A stretch of DNA of 64,000 bases from Undaria pinnatifida (GCA_012845835.1 JABAKD010000021.1:10671199-10735198); one strand, 5' to 3'. Counted from the first letter of the stretch, positions 1 through 11,441 are shown. The notes: generated by a model from the sequence alone, not told the origin. Numbers and translations are program-made.

Positions 1-234
1 GGAAGAACTTCGTGATGATGTTTGATGCCCTTCGTTAGTGTCCATTATCGGTGGGACGTCTATGGTCGTGGTGGGAAGCCGGAGCTTCTTTTCTTGGTGG
101 GTGCGCTGTGATTGCGGTTGGTCGCTGGCCGTCCGAAATCTAATTTTCCGTGTTTGGTTGCAATCGCGTTTCGCGAAATGGCGCCGCATTCTTACGTCAT
201 GTCGGATGACCAGTGACCAGATGCAAGGCATTTT

Positions 235-533
235 TTATTATTTATTTTTTTTGCACACTTCTACTTTCCAGCTTCTGGACAAGCCGTGGTCACAGGTGTC
301 GTCCCTTCTCCCCCCGGGTTCTTGCCTTCAATTTTTATCGGGCATAGGGTTCAGCAATCCCACTGCTGCTCGTCGATTTTTCATCGAGTGTTGTTGCTGA
401 CTCACGCTCTCGCGCTTTCGAAAAAGTCCCCCCACGAATTTACACGAGTATGCACTCGGGGGGGCTCGAACTCGCGAAACTGACCTATACCAGGCTGGAG
501 GATAACCTGATACGCCACCGGGGCGACCGGCTG
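235..533 (-). repeat. tRNA-derived SINE, nearly full-length copy
   Basis: Read on the minus strand, it begins GCCGGTCGCCCCGGTGGCGTA, which resembles a tRNA D-arm/A-box. A B-box-like GAGTTCGAGCCCC follows, then a body of about 200 bp and an A-rich 3' tail (runs of A with T at 235-260). The body matches 29990-30282 almost throughout, and parts of 7545-7670, 9433-9550 and 53638-53790. The head also matches 23178-23262. Internal pol III promoter boxes plus an A-rich tail are the hallmarks of a SINE. No target-site duplication is evident. It is non-coding; the short ORFs crossing it are incidental. Confidence 0.75.
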
Positions 534-867
534 ATATGTTGACTGCTGACGGCAGGGAACATAAACGACTATGACCGAGTTGTTTTATGCTTGTTGTCGT
601 TTGTTGCTGCTTGCTGTTTGCTGCTGCTGCTTGCTGCTTGCTGCTGCCTGCTGCTAAGATCTGGTACTGCTGCTGCAGCTGTACAACAGCGGTACACGTA
701 TCGCTAACATGCCGAGCACCACCGCTAGGTGCTGCTGCTGCTGCAGTTGGACCACGGTGGTTTCACATTTGTCGCTAAAGTGCCGAGCATCATGTGCTCT
801 GCGTACACTAAAGACATGACCCGCCGGATACTTGCGACGAACGGATACACGCCAGTTTTGGGTCGGA

Positions 868-1215
868 AATACTCGGATGGGTCCCGGGTACTAAGGTACC
901 CCTGTACTTGGGTACCCGGGTACCTGCTATTTTACCCTGGAAACCCCTTGGAAAGCAACTTTTCATCCCGTTAATACGTTGCCTGGGCAGTACCATGCGT
1001 AAATTTAACTGTACCCGTATTTTGTTTGGGGGTATGATGTATGATGGGTGTGTGAGACATCAATTACAATAATAACTCCTTGGAAAACATGCGCGATATA
1101 CTGCACATAGGATGTGTTTTAGGGGATGATAATTTCCATCCCCGGGTTTTGCAGGAGTATTGGGTACCCGGGTACCCGGATACCCGGGGACCAAATACCT
1201 GGCGGGTACGAAGTG
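868..1215. repeat. Degenerate GGGTACCC palindromic repeats
   Basis: Two clusters (about 868-925 and 1135-1215) are built from GGGTACCC and CCCGGGTA units, for example GGGTACCCGGGTACC. The units are self-complementary and could fold locally. The sequence between them has no repeat or credible gene. Confidence 0.6.
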
Positions 1216-1490
1216 CTATTCGTACCTGTGACGGGTATTGGCAAGCAGGGTATTACTCGCGAGTACACGGGTAGGTTGCAAAGGGGTAACTACTCCAACG
1301 TACCACCTTTGGCTTTCTCGCTCCGCTTCCGGGGCTCCCCTTTTAGGCAAACACGTCAGGAGACGGAATTTTTGGCCTGTGACGGACGGCCGTCTAGACG
1401 TTAACATATTAGTTTAGTTGTAGCGAGGGGATCGTCAAGGTGAGACTGACAGCGCCTAACACTGCCTTCTCGTGACGTCTTCGCTTTTAG

Positions 1491-1662
1491 GACGGCAGTG
1501 CTCGTCCTGCTGGTGGCCGTCTGCATAGCCCTCTCGGGGGTCCCCAGGCCTCCTAGCGGTGCTTCCCCGACGGAGTGGATAACATTCTGCTCCGCGGCTC
1601 TGGGGGTTGGTCGACTCATGGACCACTTCGAAGGGTTCGCGTCTTCGCTGGCAGCCATGTGA
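1491..1662 (+). pseudogene. C-terminal exon-like fragment of unknown (probably mobile-element) protein
   Basis: After a candidate splice acceptor (TTCGCTTTTAG at 1480-1490) an open frame runs to a TGA at 1660-1662. It encodes a hydrophobic stretch (TAVLVLLVAVCIALSGV) and ends MDHFEGFASSLAAM. The ending is repeated at 2081-2135 as ADHFEEFASSLAAM with its own TGA, so the protein end is conserved between copies. Both copies are followed within about 30-60 bp by a purine-rich tract (GATTCAGAGGGAGGAAA here, ending at 1704) and then TG, which resembles a retroelement polypurine tract next to a 3' LTR. I do not recognise the protein. The opposite strand is also open here, so coding on the plus strand rests on the conserved ending. 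Confidence 0.35.
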
Positions 1663-2080
1663 GCAAACAGCTAGCGATGTTCTAGGGGATTCAGAGGGAG
1701 GAAATGTCGATTACCTCATACTATTAATAGTGACGGTTGTAAAAGTTGATGTATTTCGAACGTTCAGCGTCGCCCACACAGGGGTGAGCCCGGGGGGCTG
1801 CCATGGTAGGCGATGTGTTCGAAGTGCGACGAATGGAGGTGTACGACCCGCGCGCTGCATGATGATACGGTAGTGGTCCCTCTACAGCGCCTGTATGTGC
1901 AAACCGGAAATGCTGGCACTATAGGAGTAACCAGCACTACTCCGCATGCCGCCACCACTGATTGTTCTCATATCATATGGGCCAAGCGATTTCGCAGGCG
2001 CTATTGTGGGCAACCGGCACTACAGAGGAACCTCTGCTGCACTTTTTAAAGTTTTCGTTTCTCGTCCTCGGCTCTATTTG

Positions 2081-2200
2081 ACGGTCGGCTCGCGGACCAC
2101 TTCGAAGAGTTCGCTTCTTCATTGGCAGCCATGTGAGCAAGCATTGCGTGAGCAATGGTGAGGGATAACTGCTCTTCGGGCTTCAGGAAGGAAATGCGTC
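2081..2200 (+). repeat. Second copy of the DHFE..FASSLAAM fragment plus purine tract
   Basis: The stretch encoding ADHFEEFASSLAAM and TGA (2133-2135) is a diverged copy of 1600-1662. It is followed by CTTCAGGAAGGAAA at 2181-2194 and then TG. A third purine tract of the same kind (GGGACTTCAGAGGAGGGAAA, 3731-3750) precedes TG at 3751 without the coding part. The three purine tracts align with each other, which supports one repeated element terminus. Confidence 0.45.
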
Positions 2201-2515
2201 GAATGATATTGCATTTGCGTCATGAGCAGTGTAAGCGTAATGCGGCGTGAGCAATGCGTGGGCAATGCGTGAGCAACGAGTGGGCAGCGCGTGAGCAATG
2301 CGGCGTGAGCAATTTGTATGCAATACATGAGCAAAAAGTGAGAAATGCGAGAGGAATGCCAGAGAAAATTAGCAAACTGCGTGAGCGAATTAGCAAAACG
2401 TGAGCAAATTACCAAACTGCGTAAGAGATGCGATAACGGTCATTTTGTGTGATAAGCAGTGCGTGAGTATTGCGTGAGAAATGCACGAGGAATGCGTAGC
2501 AACTGCATGAGCATC
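2130..2515. repeat. Degenerate 11-bp minisatellite, GCGTGAGCAAT
   Basis: About 30 imperfect units of GCGTGAGCAAT (with GCGTGAGAAAT, GCGTGGGCAAT and similar variants) fill this stretch. Order decays toward the right-hand end. No coding role is apparent. Confidence 0.7.
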
Positions 2516-3750
2516 GGTTGATTGCATTGCTAAGCAGGATCGCGCTTGCTTCCTCTTTTTGACCAACCAATGTGCACCTGCGGAATCTCGGTGCACTCGC
2601 TTGGGCTCTGGTCTCTCGTCTTCGCCCGTCGCGTTTGATTTTTGGCTTCAGATTCAACAGTTATATCATATTCTGCGCAGTCTACGTGTGGTAGCTTCAC
2701 TGCCAGTGTTCTGTCGATAGTTCTTTTTCTATGATGTCTGCCTACAAACCGGTATGGTTTTAGTCTGTATTCCGCGAACTTTGTTGTTTTTCATGATTGA
2801 ACTCCGACGAACATATACGACGCTGCAGCACGCGGCCAACGCATCGTGATTGCAGACCAGTGCAGGCAGCAGACACCGCGGTGGCTACATCTCAATCGCA
2901 GGCACCCCTCCTGTGTCGTATACCCCTGAAATTTTTCAGCAACAGCCAACAACAGATACCATTGATCGAGGAGACTCCTTCAATGTGTCGTATTTCGTGT
3001 CCTCGTCGCAAGTACCACACATGGCATATTTTGGCACTCTCCCCCCGTCTATTCTGGCCACATGGCCAAACACGTGGCTTGCCAGCTAAGAGTTCAGACG
3101 CGCGCCGGTGCAAGCTCCTTGCGCCCTGCATGTATGTTACCTGCGTCGGCAGATGTCTACGGAGACTACACATGATATAACCCGCATATAGAGGGTAGCC
3201 TCGGGGTGAAATATTTTATTGATTTCAACCTTCAAGAGAAAGTTCAGAACATATGGGGGGAGGTGGCATTTTATGAATTCACACCAATTCCAGACATTGT
3301 CTAATTTCCATGTTCGAACGAGGCGATATCTACATACCAAATGTTTTGTGTTTTCACCCTGTGTGTCAAGCAAGCGTTTTGGAGTCGTTGGATAACTGTT
3401 TCTCGGGCGTTTTGCTTCGGTTGCTTTCTTGGCGATTTGGGCGAAGAGTGTAGGCCGCCGGCTGCATTTGCTCGGTAGAGGCCAGACCTTATGCGCTGGG
3501 CCAGGACGGCACTGAATGCCTGGTACCTGGCAAGTCGTCGCCCAGGTCAGACCCGCACGGCTTTTGTTGTCTATTTCCAGCACTTCTGGAAATATTTCCA
3601 CATCATCACATGTGTGTGGTATCATATAACATTACATCAGTATCATACACCCTGGTACCAGTATCACGTGTCAATAGTGGCCGATATATGGCGACACTGT
3701 AAGGGGACTATGTACGACTTTACCCCCTTTGGGACTTCAGAGGAGGGAAA
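2516..3750. other. Intergenic stretch without supported gene
   Basis: The longest open frames are 162 codons on the minus strand (3625-3137) and 127 on the plus strand (2797-3180). They overlap each other and show no motif I recognise. The right end carries a purine tract shared with 1687-1704 and 2181-2194. Confidence 0.5.
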
Positions 3751-3760
3751 TGCCGAACAT

Positions 3761-3920
3761 TTGATATGATATGATATGATATGATATGATATGATATGAT
3801 ATGATACGGTTTGATATGATATGATATGATATTATATGATATGACATGATATGATATGATATGATATGATATGATATGATATGATATTATATGATATGAT
3901 ACGGGATGATATTATATGAT
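3761..3920. repeat. GATAT pentanucleotide microsatellite
   Basis: About 30 nearly perfect units of GATAT, with a few single-base variants (GATAC, TTATAT). It starts just right of the purine tract and TG at 3751. Confidence 0.95.
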
Positions 3921-4090
3921 GATTACAGCATCGGCCACACAAAACAGCCCGGGCTGCTGGGGTGGGGAACGCGTCTGGAGTGCAACGTAAGGAGATACAC
4001 CACGCGCGAGCAGCATGGAGGTAGTCGTACTACAGCTGTTGCGCGCTCTTCCCATAAGGCCGTTAATAGACCGCACTTGCCGTGTTTTTG
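3921..4090 (+). repeat. Dispersed repeat with inverted partner at 16575-16745
   Basis: The stretch beginning GATTACAGCATCGGCCACAC aligns over about 165 bp with the reverse complement of 16575-16745 (GATTACAGCGACGGCCACAC). By eye, roughly three quarters of bases match. Both copies can be read as DYSxGHTxQPxLLG in one frame. They end near a shared ACCGCACTTG. The family is unknown. Confidence 0.5.
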
Positions 4091-4327
4091 GGCACTGTAC
4101 CAGCGCCCCAAGAGGGTCAAGGCGACCTAACATGGCTACGTAAGTCACATCTTGTAGCGTGTTATGCTGCGATGTCGTATATTCAGCGAGTCGGCTTGTA
4201 TAAGCGCTGCACGTACAGGTGGCGGGTGGCCGCCCTTTTTCAGACGAGTTCGACCCATAAAACTAACCAGGCATATGCCCCCCCTGGTCACACAGCAGCA
4301 GTCCATTGCGCCTTCTATCGGAAGTAT

Positions 4328-4328
<1 letters not shown>

Positions 4329-4370
<42 letters not shown>

Positions 4371-4386
4371 GCTGTTGCTGTTGTTC
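4329..4386. repeat. TTG trinucleotide microsatellite
   Basis: About 19 TTG units, with CTG variants at the right end. The long Val, Leu or Cys runs in overlapping ORFs come from this repeat. Confidence 0.95.
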
Positions 4387-7300
4387 TCACATTAACTACT
4401 GTATATCTTGCCCGTGACAGGACTTGTCTGGCTTGCAGTAGACTTGTATGTAGGTGGACGAAATAGATAACTGCGTTCTACGATGGGGGTGGCTCTTTTT
4501 TTTTTTACAACGACGTTTCCGATTTACGGCTCCGTAAATGAGGGGCTACCCCATCCGTTGGAGCTCCGTTTGTGTTTGTGATGTGTATGTTGTTGTATGC
4601 CTACATTCCTACGTCATGGGATTGCTTGTTCATCGGGTCAAGCGTACAATTTTTCTCAAATTCAGTTTTTGGGGGTGAGGTATTGAGCCGCTTGACGTTT
4701 AAGTGAGAAGCCTCAAGAAGGAAAAAAACGTTAACCTCTACTGTAGCCTGCATCTAGACAGGTATAGCCGGCCAGCCGCTTCGCTCTCACCCCTGCGGGT
4801 GTAGTGGACTTCAGGGGTCCCCCAGAGTACGGTGGTCCGAGTAAAGTGTCATCCCGATACAAGGCGGTCAACATCGCAAATAGCTTGGCGCGACGTGAGA
4901 TTTGACCTCATGAGCTTGAACGAATAAGGCGCCTGCCCCCTACAAGGCGGTACCCTACTAAGGCTCTAGGTGCGATTGGGGTTTTGCACTCGTAACATGG
5001 GGTGAATGAGGCGGCTTCCCCCAATAAGGCGGTCATATTGCTCTCGCACACCAACCGCCTTACTGGGCGACCCCTACTGTAATACGAGGGTATAGGGGTA
5101 ATTTGGAGCTGGTTTGGAGGGTCCAGGTCCAATCAGTTTTCAGCTGGGATCATGTCCAATAAGGTGTTAGGTGGGATCGGGTCGGCATTCCTATTCATAC
5201 CGTCATACGTGGCAGGTGTAGATGGGGTCTCACATGTGTCTCGAGTTCGATCTCGGGCGGAATAATCGAATGATTTGCTGCGGCCGCCGCTATTTTTTTT
5301 ATATCGTATGGTATGTATCCTATCATGACGCACGAAAACGGGTGGCATCATGGCACAGCTCGATAAAGCACCAACAAACGTACGTCATTTACGCGAAGTG
5401 TGCATATTCTACCACCTTCATACAGATGCACACGCAGGCACGAACACATTCGAAGATACACATAGATGCAGACATATATGCAGACACATATAGGCACACA
5501 CATGCACACATAGGGACGCACATATGCACGTACTTTGATACTATTAAAAGCGACCTGCGGTAGAGCAAAGCGCTCGAGACTGAAGATATCGCGCTATATA
5601 TGTGTGATGTCCGGTTTCTTCTTCTTGTTTCTCGTGTCCTGTTTCAAGTGTTGTTTTTGCGTCAATCGTTATTTTACGGTCCTTCTATCCAGCGACACCC
5701 AGCACCCCAACTGAGACCTGGGTCGTCCAAACCGACCCAGGATCTCCGAAGACGTATAAAATACTTGTGCGTGTACGAAGTGTTACGTTTTACTGCTTTT
5801 GTTGCGTGCAACAGTATCCGTTTCTAGTTTAATTCCATATAATTGTCCCGAAAACAAAGGCAATGCACTTGTAAAGGGGATCGCAGAGCTTCCTTTTCGA
5901 ACGCGACTAAGGTCCCATACCACTTACCCGAAGTAACTAGTATTAGAAAGAAAAACCCGAGGTTGGAAAAATGAAAGTACCTAAGTTTGCCTAAAATGAT
6001 TGGTCAAACGTCTAAGGGGCCAACGTCAATGAGGATATTGAAAACACGAGTTGCCTCTGTGACGAGTAAACTGAAAATACGATTAGGGACAAAATGAAAA
6101 TACAATTTGCCTCAGATGGGTCTAAACGCGGAGTACGTTTGAGTCCAACATCTCGGTGTGTCGCTCCTGCGCCACGTCTGTGCTCTGTCTGGTTGTTATT
6201 GGTATTGTCATCACTGCTGTGTGGTGTGGCTTTGCGCCCGGAAGCCTGTCGATGATCAGAATGTAGCATCTAGGATACAGGAGAATGGATGTCATATTAC
6301 TAGGACGGCATGTTCGTGTAGTACAGGGGACAATTTAAATAGACCCGACCCACGTTGCCACATGTGGCTGATGCGGTTTTGACATGTTCATGAAAGTCTG
6401 TTTCCGTTCCTTAGTCTATGGGCTGCCATAGGGAGAATTGCTTGGGTGCTCTAAAGCTGTGCCGCTGTTTCATTAGCCCCCCTCGTTGCTGATAGGCAGG
6501 CCTTCTGACGATAATGCTGTACAGTTGGCCACGGGCGCTGCCCCACGTTTCTGCTCTGTTTTGGGGTTTACTGGTAGCTGTTGCCGTCCTTGCTGTTGCT
6601 GATGCAGTTTGGCATTTCATCAAGCTGTTCCCGTTCCTGCGTTTGTAGACCATTGAAAGGAGATTTGTTTGGGTGCTAGGCGATAGCTGTGCTGCTGTTT
6701 TCGTGGGCTCTCTCGCTGCTTGTGGGTAAGCTTTCTTGGATGATATACAGCTTTTGCTGTGGGATCTAAGGGTCTGCAACCATTGTTGGTACAGGGCGTG
6801 TTCTATGAATAGTGTGATGTAGCGAAGACCGCGCTTGCCGCTGGACCCAACGGGCATGGACTTCAAGAGCAAGCCTTCGCGCTACTCGTAGCTCCCACCC
6901 TTGCCACTCATGCCGGCATGCTCGACTTTCACTCAGAAGAGGGCAGGTCTCGATAGGCAGTAACTATCGTGATTTGCCACGTTCTCCAGTAAAACGGTTG
7001 ACTACGCCGGTGTGATTGGCAAGGGTTGAGACCGCAATGGGTGCGAAGGCTTAGCGTGGAGGTTTGCTCACGCTGGCTCCCGCTTCAAGCGCGGCCTTCG
7101 CTACGTGAGCCTTTCCACGCAACGGACAGATCACGGTCAGACCATCCAGATCCTCTGTATGTTGTATCGTATGCCGTGCAGGATCTGTGCTTTCAGATCC
7201 AACCCGGGGAGCAAGTGCTACACGTAGATAGTGCGAATCAAATAGCTATCAACTGGTGACGTGATATATTGTAGGATATTATTGGATCAAGGGTCTCTCA

Positions 7301-7544
7301 GCCCTAAATGGCGTAGATCATGAAAAGGTGGGATCTGTCCGGTGTGTGTAAGCTTTCACCGAAAACGCCATGGACCAACATCTTGTGTAGATCATCCCCA
7401 TCAGAAAACCTTCTCACCAGCACGGACAGAGGCCAACCAAGCTGCGGCACAGCTGTATCGAGGTCCTATGCCCATGTTCAGGCATTGGTAAAAGTCCTGG
7501 TAAACGCGTCCAGCGTAGTCGCCGAAGGACGAGAGCTTGAGTTA
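4387..7544. other. Intergenic, no supported gene
   Basis: Short ORFs only. The longest is 153 codons on the minus strand (6872-6411), with no recognisable motif. AAGGCGG recurs at 4860-5065. A degenerate CACATA/GCACAC repeat lies at 5420-5530. At 5236-5256, GAGTTCGATCTCGGG resembles a tRNA T-arm, but there is no matching cloverleaf. Confidence 0.5.
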
Positions 7545-7670
7545 GTAAAATTCGATGAAAATCGCCGAGTGGGAATGCTGAACCCTTTGCACGAAAAAAA
7601 CAAAGGCACGTGCTGGGTGGAGAAAGGATGGCATCTGTGACGACGGCCTGGTCAGAAGGTCGCTGCAGGT
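7545..7670 (+). repeat. SINE fragment (body)
   Basis: The stretch from CGATGAAAATCGCCGAGTGG through GGAATGCTGAACCCTTTG and on to a variant of CCTGTGACCACGGCTTGTCC matches the 3' half of the SINE at 29990-30282. It lacks the tRNA-like head. Confidence 0.6.
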
Positions 7671-7721
7671 AAATCTCCTACGAGGTGAGCTGACAAGTAA
7701 ACGTGCAGATCTAAGACGAAA

Positions 7722-8162
7722 ATGACTGTCTCGGCTTCTCTCGCTAGGGGCGATGCAGCAGATGCCCCCAGACGATATCGACATGTGTCCGCTCATGGTG
7801 GGGCCGCGATCGAAGAGTTCGTGGGCGTGACGCGGGTCCTAATCAGCGAATGGATAAGGGCAGTCGGGGGCAAAATGGCGTTGGCCCGGGTGCTGTACGC
7901 CCCCGTTCAAGCCCAACAGGCGATGTTCTTCCTGCTGCTGCTGCTCACCGTAGACGGAGAGGAGAGACCGCCAGAGTGGGTCAACACTTGCAGTATTTTA
8001 TGTGGCGTGCTCCTATTTTCTTTCCATGAGGCGCTGGCTTTTGCTATCCCGCTATGGTTGGCGTTTTTGTCGAGGTGGACGTGGGGGCGGGCGAGGTGGG
8101 GCGTGACTCAGAGGTACGTAGCCCACGGTGACGCCATCGGGCTATACCCCGTCCTGGATTAG
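7722..8162 (+). CDS. Unrecognised ORF with two hydrophobic segments
   Basis: A 146-codon ATG frame with two hydrophobic stretches, around residues 65-77 (AMFFLLLLLTVDG) and 88-112 (NTCSILCGVLLFSFHEALAF onward). It ends with TAG at 8160-8162. The right flank (8187-8384) holds a further short open frame with no link seen. I recognise no domain and see no splice sites that clearly extend it, so it may be a chance ORF in GC-richer DNA. Confidence 0.2.
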   Translation: MTVSASLARGDAADAPRRYRHVSAHGGAAIEEFVGVTRVLISEWIRAVGGKMALARVLYAPVQAQQAMFFLLLLLTVDGEERPPEWVNTCSILCGVLLFSFHEALAFAIPLWLAFLSRWTWGRARWGVTQRYVAHGDAIGLYPVLD

Positions 8163-9116
8163 GTCCAGGCAGATTGGGGTGCTAACGTGGAAAATACTAC
8201 GTCGTTTGAGATGCGGTTCAAACGAATTTGTGTGCCAGTACTCCCAATCTCCCTGTTATCTCCGGAGTTACCATCTTACCGCGAGGTGGATCCCTCGGGC
8301 CATCAAGTAGACGAGGATCGCTACTGGTTGTCTCAACTGGCTGTTTTGAGTCAATGGGAGCATGTGAAGTGTTGGCTAGGCTAGATGTTCTTTAAGCATC
8401 AGATTCCGTCTGACTTCCAGAGTACCGTAGTTGAAATGGGTAACGTGGTTGACTACCGAGGCACCACGCGCGTGGGCGACGATATTTTTTCACGATCAGT
8501 AGACACTTAATCGGTGGGCATGGCGAAGAGCTCAGCCAGCGATCGACCGTGGCTTACAACTTTATGTACGAAGTACTGTGCTATATATGTGGGAACCAGA
8601 AACCACATTGTAGAGACCAGTTATGGTATTAACAAACCTTCAACAAGTTCACGCTTCCGAGAAGGCCTCTGCCAAGCTTTGGGAAAAACAGTGAGGCCGA
8701 CGGGACGTTGGATACCATGGCGACGAGGGCACTTGCCCGACGTTGCCCCCCTCCCCCCCCCCCCTCCATACCAAATACACCAGGAGACCACAGTTACGGC
8801 CTGTGATGAAAGACCGTCCAAGAAGTGCAATTAATTTTGGGGGGGGGACAAAGTTCTTGGAATTTTTGTATGGGATAGTGTTTTGCATTAGTAAAAGGGT
8901 TAATTCACCAGGTTTCGTATGGGCGATTCCTTACAGCTTGTTCGTCAGAGGCAGAAGCTGTCGTCTCCTGGCATATTTACCACCAAAGAGACTAGCAGTT
9001 ATTGATGGCGGCTTCGGCCTGTTTGATGGCGTGTTTTTTCACCTTGGGCGAACGCCGCCGTGGCGTTCGGCGTCGCGTCGTATTCTTGACTGTTGCTCTT
9101 GGGGATTGGCAGATAC

Positions 9117-9144
9117 TTGTTGTTGCTGTTGTTGTTGTTGTTGC

Positions 9145-9218
<74 letters not shown>

Positions 9219-9285
9219 CTGCCGTTGTCGTTGCCGTTGCCGTTGCCGTTGTCGTTGTCGTTGTCGTTGTGGTGGTTGTTGTCGG

Positions 9286-9333
<48 letters not shown>
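9117..9333. repeat. Compound TTG / GTTGTC microsatellite
   Basis: TTG triplets (9117-9180) pass into GTTGTC and GTTGCC hexamers (9181-9270) and back into TTG (9285-9333). The poly-Leu, poly-Val, poly-Cys and Cys-Arg peptides on this strand are repeat artefacts. Confidence 0.95.
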
Positions 9334-9432
9334 GTTGAAGTTATTTTTGAAGTTGCTTTTGTTTTTTTATACTTTTGTTTGTGCAGTCACCACTTTTACT
9401 ATCCGGCTCAGCCTGTGAGAAATGTTTCCCCC

Positions 9433-9550
9433 GACGGCCTTCTGGACAATCCACGGTCACAGGTGTCTTCCCGTTTTTCCCTCTCGGTATATATATGCCT
9501 TTGATTCCATGGCTTATAAGGTTTAGCATCCCCTCCTCCCTTCAATTTTG
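9433..9550 (-). repeat. Degenerate SINE tail
   Basis: CTTCTGGACAATCCACGGTC with ACAGGTGTCTTCCCG, then GGTTTAGCATCCCC and TTCAATTTTGATCG, are diverged versions of SINE positions 280-360. A short insertion containing TATATATATG separates the two parts. Confidence 0.5.
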
Positions 9551-9719
9551 ATCGTATTTTGCCTACGCACGCTTTTGCTCATACAAACGTACTCCAAGCG
9601 CATGATATTGCACAACGACCAGCCGACCATTGCGTTTCTTCTCGGTGTTATGTTGGTTGGCTGTCGGGGTTTCGGCACCATCATTGCATCAGGCGTGCCC
9701 ATTTCGTCCAACCGCTATG

Positions 9720-9790
9720 TATATACAAGGTTCCCCTTCGGGATGTGTGTAACGTGAAATCCCGGGGGCGTCGCAAGGCGAAAAGGGAGT
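9720..9790 (+). repeat. Dispersed repeat with inverted partner at 16965-17045
   Basis: TTCCCCTTCGGGATGTG followed by TGAAATCCCGGGGGCGTCGC matches the reverse complement of 16965-17045, which has TTCCCCTTCGGGGTATG and TGAAATCTCGGGGGTGTCGC. Both copies can be read as a peptide ending KSRG-x-RK. Confidence 0.5.
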
Positions 9791-9990
9791 CACAGGTAAC
9801 GCACGTAACGAGTTATTCGTGAAACGAAGAACTAGACGTGTCACACACAGATATTACACACACAATGGGATGATCGAACGATCGAACGAGCGAGCGGACG
9901 GACGATGGATGATCGCACGGCTTGTAGCTAACCATCATGTCGTGTACACACCACAACAGACACTACACACCCATACATACATACATACAC

Positions 9991-10560
9991 GCGCACGCAC
10001 GCACTCCAAACGGCATACAGTATACCGTCCTCGTTCCTGGGGCCAGAGAAGCCTAACCTTGTGAACGGTAATATAAGGACCGATTGGTAAGCGTCTTGTG
10101 TTCTAAGAGGTTATTATATTCATGTCCAATATAGATCTCTTGCAGCAGCACCCCGAGATTTTTTTGTTTTCATGGCACCAGGCGCCCCATCCCCAGACAC
10201 CGTATCTCGGCCGATGCCGGCCAGGTAGCGACGGAAATCGACAGCCCCGACCCCTCGAAGTCGAGGAAGCCCGGCTCCCGTCGCGCGTCCACCATTCGCA
10301 CACGGTTCCAGGCAGCTACCACGGTGCCCGAAGAAGTCAACCAAACATTGCGTATCTGTTCACAGTTTTTTTCTGGGCAAAAATATAGGGTACGTGGACC
10401 ATTGGATATTTTTTTGTATTGTGCCTTGTATTCTCGGCCGACACGGCATACCAAGCGAGAGAACAGGGTATATTTCGGCGCACGATACACCCCTACCTGC
10501 ACCCTGCTCGCCGCCGCGTGAGATATGGCGCTCGGCAGAGGTGTACTGCTGCTGCTTGTG
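9991..10560 (+). repeat. LTR-like block, copy 1
   Basis: It shares with 11733-12285 the strings TATACCGTCCTCGTTCCTGG, AATATAAGGACCGATTGGTA, CAGCAGCACCCC and GAGATTTTTTTG, in the same order. Copy-specific indels break the short reading frames that overlap it. Similarity stops after TGTACTGCTGCTG. Confidence 0.65.
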
Positions 10561-11057
10561 GACAGTGGAGCACCAGAGAGTGTGTAGTGTTGTTGGTAAG
10601 ACGCGACAGTTGATATTCTTGTTGGTGATTGACTGTTGAGGATCTGATGTGGTGTGTGGACGTTATCTAGATCTGAAGACAACTACTGTAGTAGGGGTTT
10701 ATATTTATCCTCTTCTGGATTCTGATATAGGGATTCGGGGATGAAGTTAAGATCGCTTGCTTTCTTGTGTTCGGAGCTAATACAACAACTTATCTCTCCT
10801 TTCCTAGCACCTGAATGGTGCTGACCAGCCCCCCTCAGGCCAAGGGGGGACACTTTCTGGTCAGTAGACCTTGCCTAGCTTAGGCGTGTCTACAATTATC
10901 GATAATTCAGGTTGAATACACTGAAGTTAGTCAGGGGCTTTTCGGCAAGGATCGATACAGCAGCTACGGGTAGCTGCGAATTGCGCCGCATCTCGGTATC
11001 ACAAGATTGAGAGAAGAGCCGAGACGTCTATAGCTGAACGAGGGATCGCCGCAGGAT

Positions 11058-11441
11058 ATGTCTCAACGTCGCTCCCATCGGGGAGGAGCGGCAGCAGCAG
11101 AAGGCGGGGGATCGCAGGGCCCCACGTCTGCTGATGGCGAGGTTCGCATCGGGTTGAATGACCTCATATTGGGAAATGGTCCCGGCGCTCCGCAGTATGG
11201 ACGGGTTTTCTCACAGGCAGCGTCGCTCCGTTTCTATACCCAATACGCTGAGTACGAGCGGGCGATGGAACTCAGCAACAACGCAGTCTATCTCGCGCCC
11301 TGTGCTGTCGGTTGCTCAGCTGCTGCGTCAGTCCATCCGTTCGTGCCTGTCGCGGACTTATTTTGATGGGACTGAATTACAGGAAGACGACTTACGCGAG
11401 GCGCTTGCGAAGCACGCGGAATGTTGGACCGACGATTTTGT
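11058..11441 (+). pseudogene. Gag fragment of LTR retroelement, frameshifted
   Basis: It opens with ATG at 11058 and encodes a Gly/Ala-rich start, then GEVRIGLNDLIL and FYTQYAEYERAMELSN. One base-level frameshift near 11275-11300 moves the frame, and it continues with LLRQSIRSCLSRTYFDG and EDDLREALAKHAECWTDDF. The layout (Gly/Arg-rich start, YxxYE motif, acidic DL segment) resembles the Gag at 43370-44716, which has AYSEYEQQM and DLSEEELMQGL. I therefore read it as a related Gag matrix/capsid part. It is cut at the CTTAGGCGTGTCTACA junction, so the nucleocapsid with its zinc knuckle is absent. Confidence 0.55.

Noticed and set aside
7026-8384. A viral insertion spanning the ORFs at 7026-8384
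   Set aside because: No virus-type motif could be recognised. Part of the stretch is a SINE fragment.
9117-9418. ORFs of up to 253 codons rich in Cys, Leu, Val and Arg
   Set aside because: They are translations of TTG and GTTGTC microsatellites in three frames.
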